Source: an uncultured Dehalococcoidia bacterium
GTDB taxonomy: Bacteria; Chloroflexota; Dehalococcoidia; Lucifugimonadales; UBA1123
Direction of reading: 5' to 3'
Assembly: GCA_958296105.1 (NCBI GenBank)
Contig: OY282441.1
Location: forward strand, 2,129,800-2,193,799
DNA: 64,000 bases
The position numbers and the translations under genes were made by a program. Shown piece by piece: positions 61,273-64,000 of the stretch. The notes below the pieces were generated by a model. That model was not told where the DNA came from. It ran no database searches and saw only the letters and a program-made list of their open reading frames with translations. Position 1 is the first letter of the stretch; each line of letters starts with the position of its first letter.

Positions 61273-61485
61273 ACGAACCCGAACCCAGCGGCGACAAACG
61301 CCGGGTGCGCAGCCTGCGTTCGAGCGGCATATTGACACCCCTTCGGATGCGCTGTATTATCCGATTTGCGGATTATGACTATCATGCCCCCCAATCCATC
61401 GACTGGATGGGCGGCTTGCGATCTGACTCTCGGCATAGTTTGGACTGCGACACCGATTTGGACCGAACTGGTGAGGAGACGACAA

Positions 61486-63339
61486 ATGAAATTCTTGGGT
61501 CGAAGTCGAATAGGAATCGCCTCCGCGCTGGTCGCTGGAAGCCTGCTGGCGGCGCTGCTCGTGGTGGCGGCTTGCGCAGGTCAGGAGGACCCCGCTCCTG
61601 CGCCGACCGCGGCTCCGGCGGCCCCCGCCCCCGCGGCTCCCGCCCCTGCCGCGCCCACCATGGCGCCCGCTCAGCCCGCTCCGGCTATGCAGGAGTCCAT
61701 GCTTGGAGACGAGACGCTCACGCTGCTAGTCGCCAACGTGGGCGCAACCGGCGGCTGGGATCCCACGCGGTCGGGCGGCGCCGAGTTCATGAAGGTGAGC
61801 AGGTACTACAACTGCACGCTGGTCAGCGGCGGCGGCGGCGGAACGCTGCTGCCCGGAGTAGCCGAAAACTGGACCGTGAGCGCCGACGGCAGGACGATAG
61901 ACTTCGTAATCGCCGAGGGCATAAAGGCGCACGACGGCAGCGACATCGACTTGGAAGATGCCTGGTGGCGCATGGAGTTCGGCTTCGGAGAGTCTGCCGC
62001 CAAGCGCCCCGGCGTCGATCCCACATCGCTCGGACTCGCCAGCGTGACGGACTCCATAGAGAAGGTGGACGAGAGGACGCTGAGGCTGGTCTTCCAGAAT
62101 CCACGCCCGGACACGCCGTTCCTGATGTCCGAGAACTCGCAGGGTGAGGACGGCCAGATATTCAACGCCGACTACTGGAAGGAGATCACCGGCTACAACG
62201 CCGCCGGCGGCGACATCTCCCAGACGGACGACCAAGCCTATCAGAACGCGCCTTCCAGCTGCGGCTCGATGAAGTTCGTCTCGCAGGTGCCGGGCCAGAA
62301 GTTCGTGCTGGAGCGATTCGACGACTACTTCTACCAGCCCGCCAACGGCTACCCCGAAGACCGCAGACCGAAGTTCCGCCAGTACGTCACGGAGGTCGTC
62401 CCCGAATCCGCAACGCGCATCGCCGCGCTTCAGGCGGGACAGGCGGACATGATCGAAGCCAACGTGTTCATGCTCGAAGACATCGAGGGCGCGGGCGGGC
62501 AGGTCGTCTATCAGCCCGAAGCCGCGTACTCGTGGATCGTGTACGTGGACTGCTGGGACCCCGAGCTCTGGTGCTACGACAAGAGGGTGCGCCAAGCGCT
62601 CGAATACGCCATCGACAAAGAGGCGATCATAGACAGCCTGTACAACCGCGAAATGGCGGAGCCAAGGGGCTGGCAGCATGTCACGCCAAGCACCATCGGG
62701 TACAGAGAAGGCGTGGCAGACCCTCGCCCCTACGATCTCGAGATGGCTAAGCAGCTTCTGGAAGAGGCGGGGCACCCCAACGGCGAGGGCATACCGCCGT
62801 TCGAGATATGGACGTGGGAAGCCGGAGACCTCCCGCTTCAGCCGCAGCTGGCTGAGGTGTTCGGCCAAACGTGGCGCTCCGATCTGGGGCTGGACGTGAC
62901 CGTGAGAGCCGGAGACGCCACCTCCGTTCGCCAGCAGTGGAACGAGCGCAAGCTGCCCGGCAACGTGCTGGTTCGCACCAACGAGACGCGCTGGAACGGC
63001 CTGAGCATAACGCGCGGCATGTACACCTACGCCGCAGGACAGAAGCCGTGGCGCATCTGCGACCCCGAATGGGTCTCGGACGCGCACCCGGCTGGCGATC
63101 CGGTCTGCCAGCGACTGAATGACCTCGTCACCGATAAGCTGGTGAACGAAGTCACGGTGGACGCTTGGGAGCGCAACTTCCCAGAGGTGTACAGCCAGCT
63201 TCGAGAGGAGAACCACGCATTCACCCCGTTCTTCGTCAACCTGCCTTGGGGCATGGGTCCGAAGATCGAGCCGGGCAGCTGGAAGCCGTGGCCTGTGGTC
63301 ACGTACAACACCGCCATGTGGACAATCGAATTCAAGTAG
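61486..63339 (+). CDS. Peptide/nickel-type ABC transporter substrate-binding lipoprotein (family 5)
   Basis: 617 residues. Lipoprotein signal ending VAACAGQE, a Pro/Ala-rich linker (PAPTAAPAAPAP), then the family 5 fold. Visible parts: RYYNCTLVSGGGGG, LLPGVAENWTVSADGRTIDF, IKAHDGSDIDLEDAWWRMEF, VRQALEYAIDKEAIID and YDLEMAKQLLEEAGHP. It binds oligopeptides, glycosides or other solutes outside the membrane. The ATG has gaggag about eight bases upstream. The next gene, a permease, follows after 252 bases with a long hairpin between. Confidence 0.88.
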   Translation: MKFLGRSRIGIASALVAGSLLAALLVVAACAGQEDPAPAPTAAPAAPAPAAPAPAAPTMAPAQPAPAMQESMLGDETLTLLVANVGATGGWDPTRSGGAEFMKVSRYYNCTLVSGGGGGTLLPGVAENWTVSADGRTIDFVIAEGIKAHDGSDIDLEDAWWRMEFGFGESAAKRPGVDPTSLGLASVTDSIEKVDERTLRLVFQNPRPDTPFLMSENSQGEDGQIFNADYWKEITGYNAAGGDISQTDDQAYQNAPSSCGSMKFVSQVPGQKFVLERFDDYFYQPANGYPEDRRPKFRQYVTEVVPESATRIAALQAGQADMIEANVFMLEDIEGAGGQVVYQPEAAYSWIVYVDCWDPELWCYDKRVRQALEYAIDKEAIIDSLYNREMAEPRGWQHVTPSTIGYREGVADPRPYDLEMAKQLLEEAGHPNGEGIPPFEIWTWEAGDLPLQPQLAEVFGQTWRSDLGLDVTVRAGDATSVRQQWNERKLPGNVLVRTNETRWNGLSITRGMYTYAAGQKPWRICDPEWVSDAHPAGDPVCQRLNDLVTDKLVNEVTVDAWERNFPEVYSQLREENHAFTPFFVNLPWGMGPKIEPGSWKPWPVVTYNTAMWTIEFK

Positions 63340-63384
63340 TCAGCCAGTGGCTGGCGGCGGCGCGGCGGGTTGCCGCTGATTGGT

Positions 63385-63418
63385 CGCGGGGGCGATTCGT
63401 GAATCGACCGCCCCCGCG
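63385..63418 (+). terminator. Stable GC hairpin between the binding-protein and permease genes
   Basis: CGCGGGGGCG (63385-63394) pairs perfectly with CGCCCCCGCG (63409-63418). No T-run follows, so it is probably an mRNA-stabilising or partially attenuating stem that allows more binding protein than permease, not a full terminator. Confidence 0.5.
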
Positions 63419-63591
63419 TGGGATGCGCCCCCGCCGTGGCAGGCGTCGGACCTTCTGGCAGGCAAGCCTGCGCGGGAGCGCGGGTTTCGCCCCACACTTG
63501 GCATCGTCACGACATCCCATCGAGCGCGCCCCCATTCGAGCCTATCGAGTCGCAGAGCATCTCTGAGTAGCCAACAGACGCGGGCAGTTCC

Positions 63592-64000
63592 ATGACACGT
63601 TACATTCTGAGGAAAGTAGCCGAGGCGATAGTCACGCTTTTGGGCTTGAGCCTCGTGGTGTTCTCCGCCGTCCATATGACGGGCGATCCGGCGCGGCTGC
63701 TCCTGCCTGTGCGAATCGACGCCTCCGAAGAGGTGTACGAGCAGCTGAAGGAGGAGCTTGGGCTGAACCGCCCCTTCATGGTGCAGTACTACACCTTCAT
63801 GCGCGATCTGCTGACGAAGGGAGACTTCGGAAGATCCGTCCGCAGCCAGAAGGAGGCGCGCCATCTGTTGGTGGAGCGCATCCCCGCCACGCTCCAGCTC
63901 GCGGCGGCGGGGCTGTTCCTGTCGTTCATCATCGGGGTGCCTGCGGGCATACTGTCCGCTGTGAAGCGCGACTCGATAGCGGACAAGATCGGCAAGGCCG
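63592..64000 (+). CDS. DppB/OppB-type ABC transporter permease, C-terminus cut off by window edge
   Basis: 136 residues visible. Begins MTRYILRKVAEAIVTLLGLSL, typical of DppB (helix 1), followed by TGDPARLLLP, LNRPFMVQYYTFMRDLL, GDFGRSVRSQKEARHLLVERIPATLQL and FLSFIIGVPAGILSAVK. It is one of two permeases expected for the transporter whose binding protein precedes it; the rest of the operon lies right of the window. ATG 63592 has no strong ribosome site. Confidence 0.9.
   Translation, partial: MTRYILRKVAEAIVTLLGLSLVVFSAVHMTGDPARLLLPVRIDASEEVYEQLKEELGLNRPFMVQYYTFMRDLLTKGDFGRSVRSQKEARHLLVERIPATLQLAAAGLFLSFIIGVPAGILSAVKRDSIADKIGKA

Noticed and set aside
61005-61436. Minus-strand frames of 90-143 residues with 24-residue repeats
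   Set aside because: They simply read through the 72-bp tandem repeat, whose length is divisible by three; there is no ribosome site and one frame overlaps the end of a tRNA gene.

Overview
The window is a high-GC (roughly 63-65% by eye), densely coded bacterial segment with many tight operons and ATGA stop/start overlaps. The dgt - two small genes - dnaG - rpoD block, two-gene ECF sigma/DUF5667 regulation, a MacB-type efflux operon and a crowd of FMN-dependent luciferase-like (LLM) enzymes, an enolase-superfamily dehydratase, RraA-, GarR- and phosphotriesterase-like genes together suggest a Chloroflexota (SAR202 or other Dehalococcoidia-like) genome. This placement is an inference from gene content; no rRNA is present.

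Layout. 0-9 kb: rsmI (cut by the left edge), ruvB, then a metal-homeostasis unit on the + strand: a Fur/Zur regulator, znuA, znuC, znuB and a very long fused ABC exporter with a histidine-rich linker. 8.9-12.5 kb: an asymmetric heterodimeric ABC exporter pair on the - strand. 12.7-17.4 kb: a three-gene MacA/MacB-like efflux operon with a terminator and two tandem palindromes at its promoter. 17.5-19.1 kb: ECF sigma factor plus a DUF5667 membrane protein. 19.3-23.5 kb: queA, alkA, a YihY-family membrane protein and an HtrA-like lipoprotein protease. 23.5-30.1 kb: a DUF362 protein with a tiny coupled gene, then rpoD, dnaG, two small genes and dgt.

30-51 kb is a catabolic and accessory region: garR-like reductase, OsmC, RraA, D-2-hydroxyacid dehydrogenase, cupin, a three-gene split nitrile hydratase/thiocyanate hydrolase, nhaA, a tiny DUF5668-like membrane protein, three LLM flavoenzymes, an NHL propeller, a zinc ribbon, an enolase-superfamily dehydratase, a VOC protein, a phosphotriesterase-like hydrolase, FAH, AI-2E transporter, an HSL-type esterase, a Kelch lipoprotein and thyX. 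Several small tandem repeats and a two-hairpin element sit between these genes.

51-60.6 kb holds the most unusual content: a four-gene + strand operon coding a carboxynorspermidine-decarboxylase-like PLP enzyme, a DUF3326 protein, a PaaK/LuxE-like adenylate-forming enzyme and a divergent accessory SecA ATPase. It is followed by a Ser/Tyr/Arg-rich secreted protein and a convergent DUF350-DUF4178 pair. I propose the first four as a candidate uncharacterised export-linked modification system, with the secreted protein as a possible client. After that come three tRNA genes (Gln-CTG, Glu-CTC, Glu-TTC), a 72-bp tandem repeat, and the start of a dipeptide/oligopeptide ABC transporter operon that runs off the right edge.
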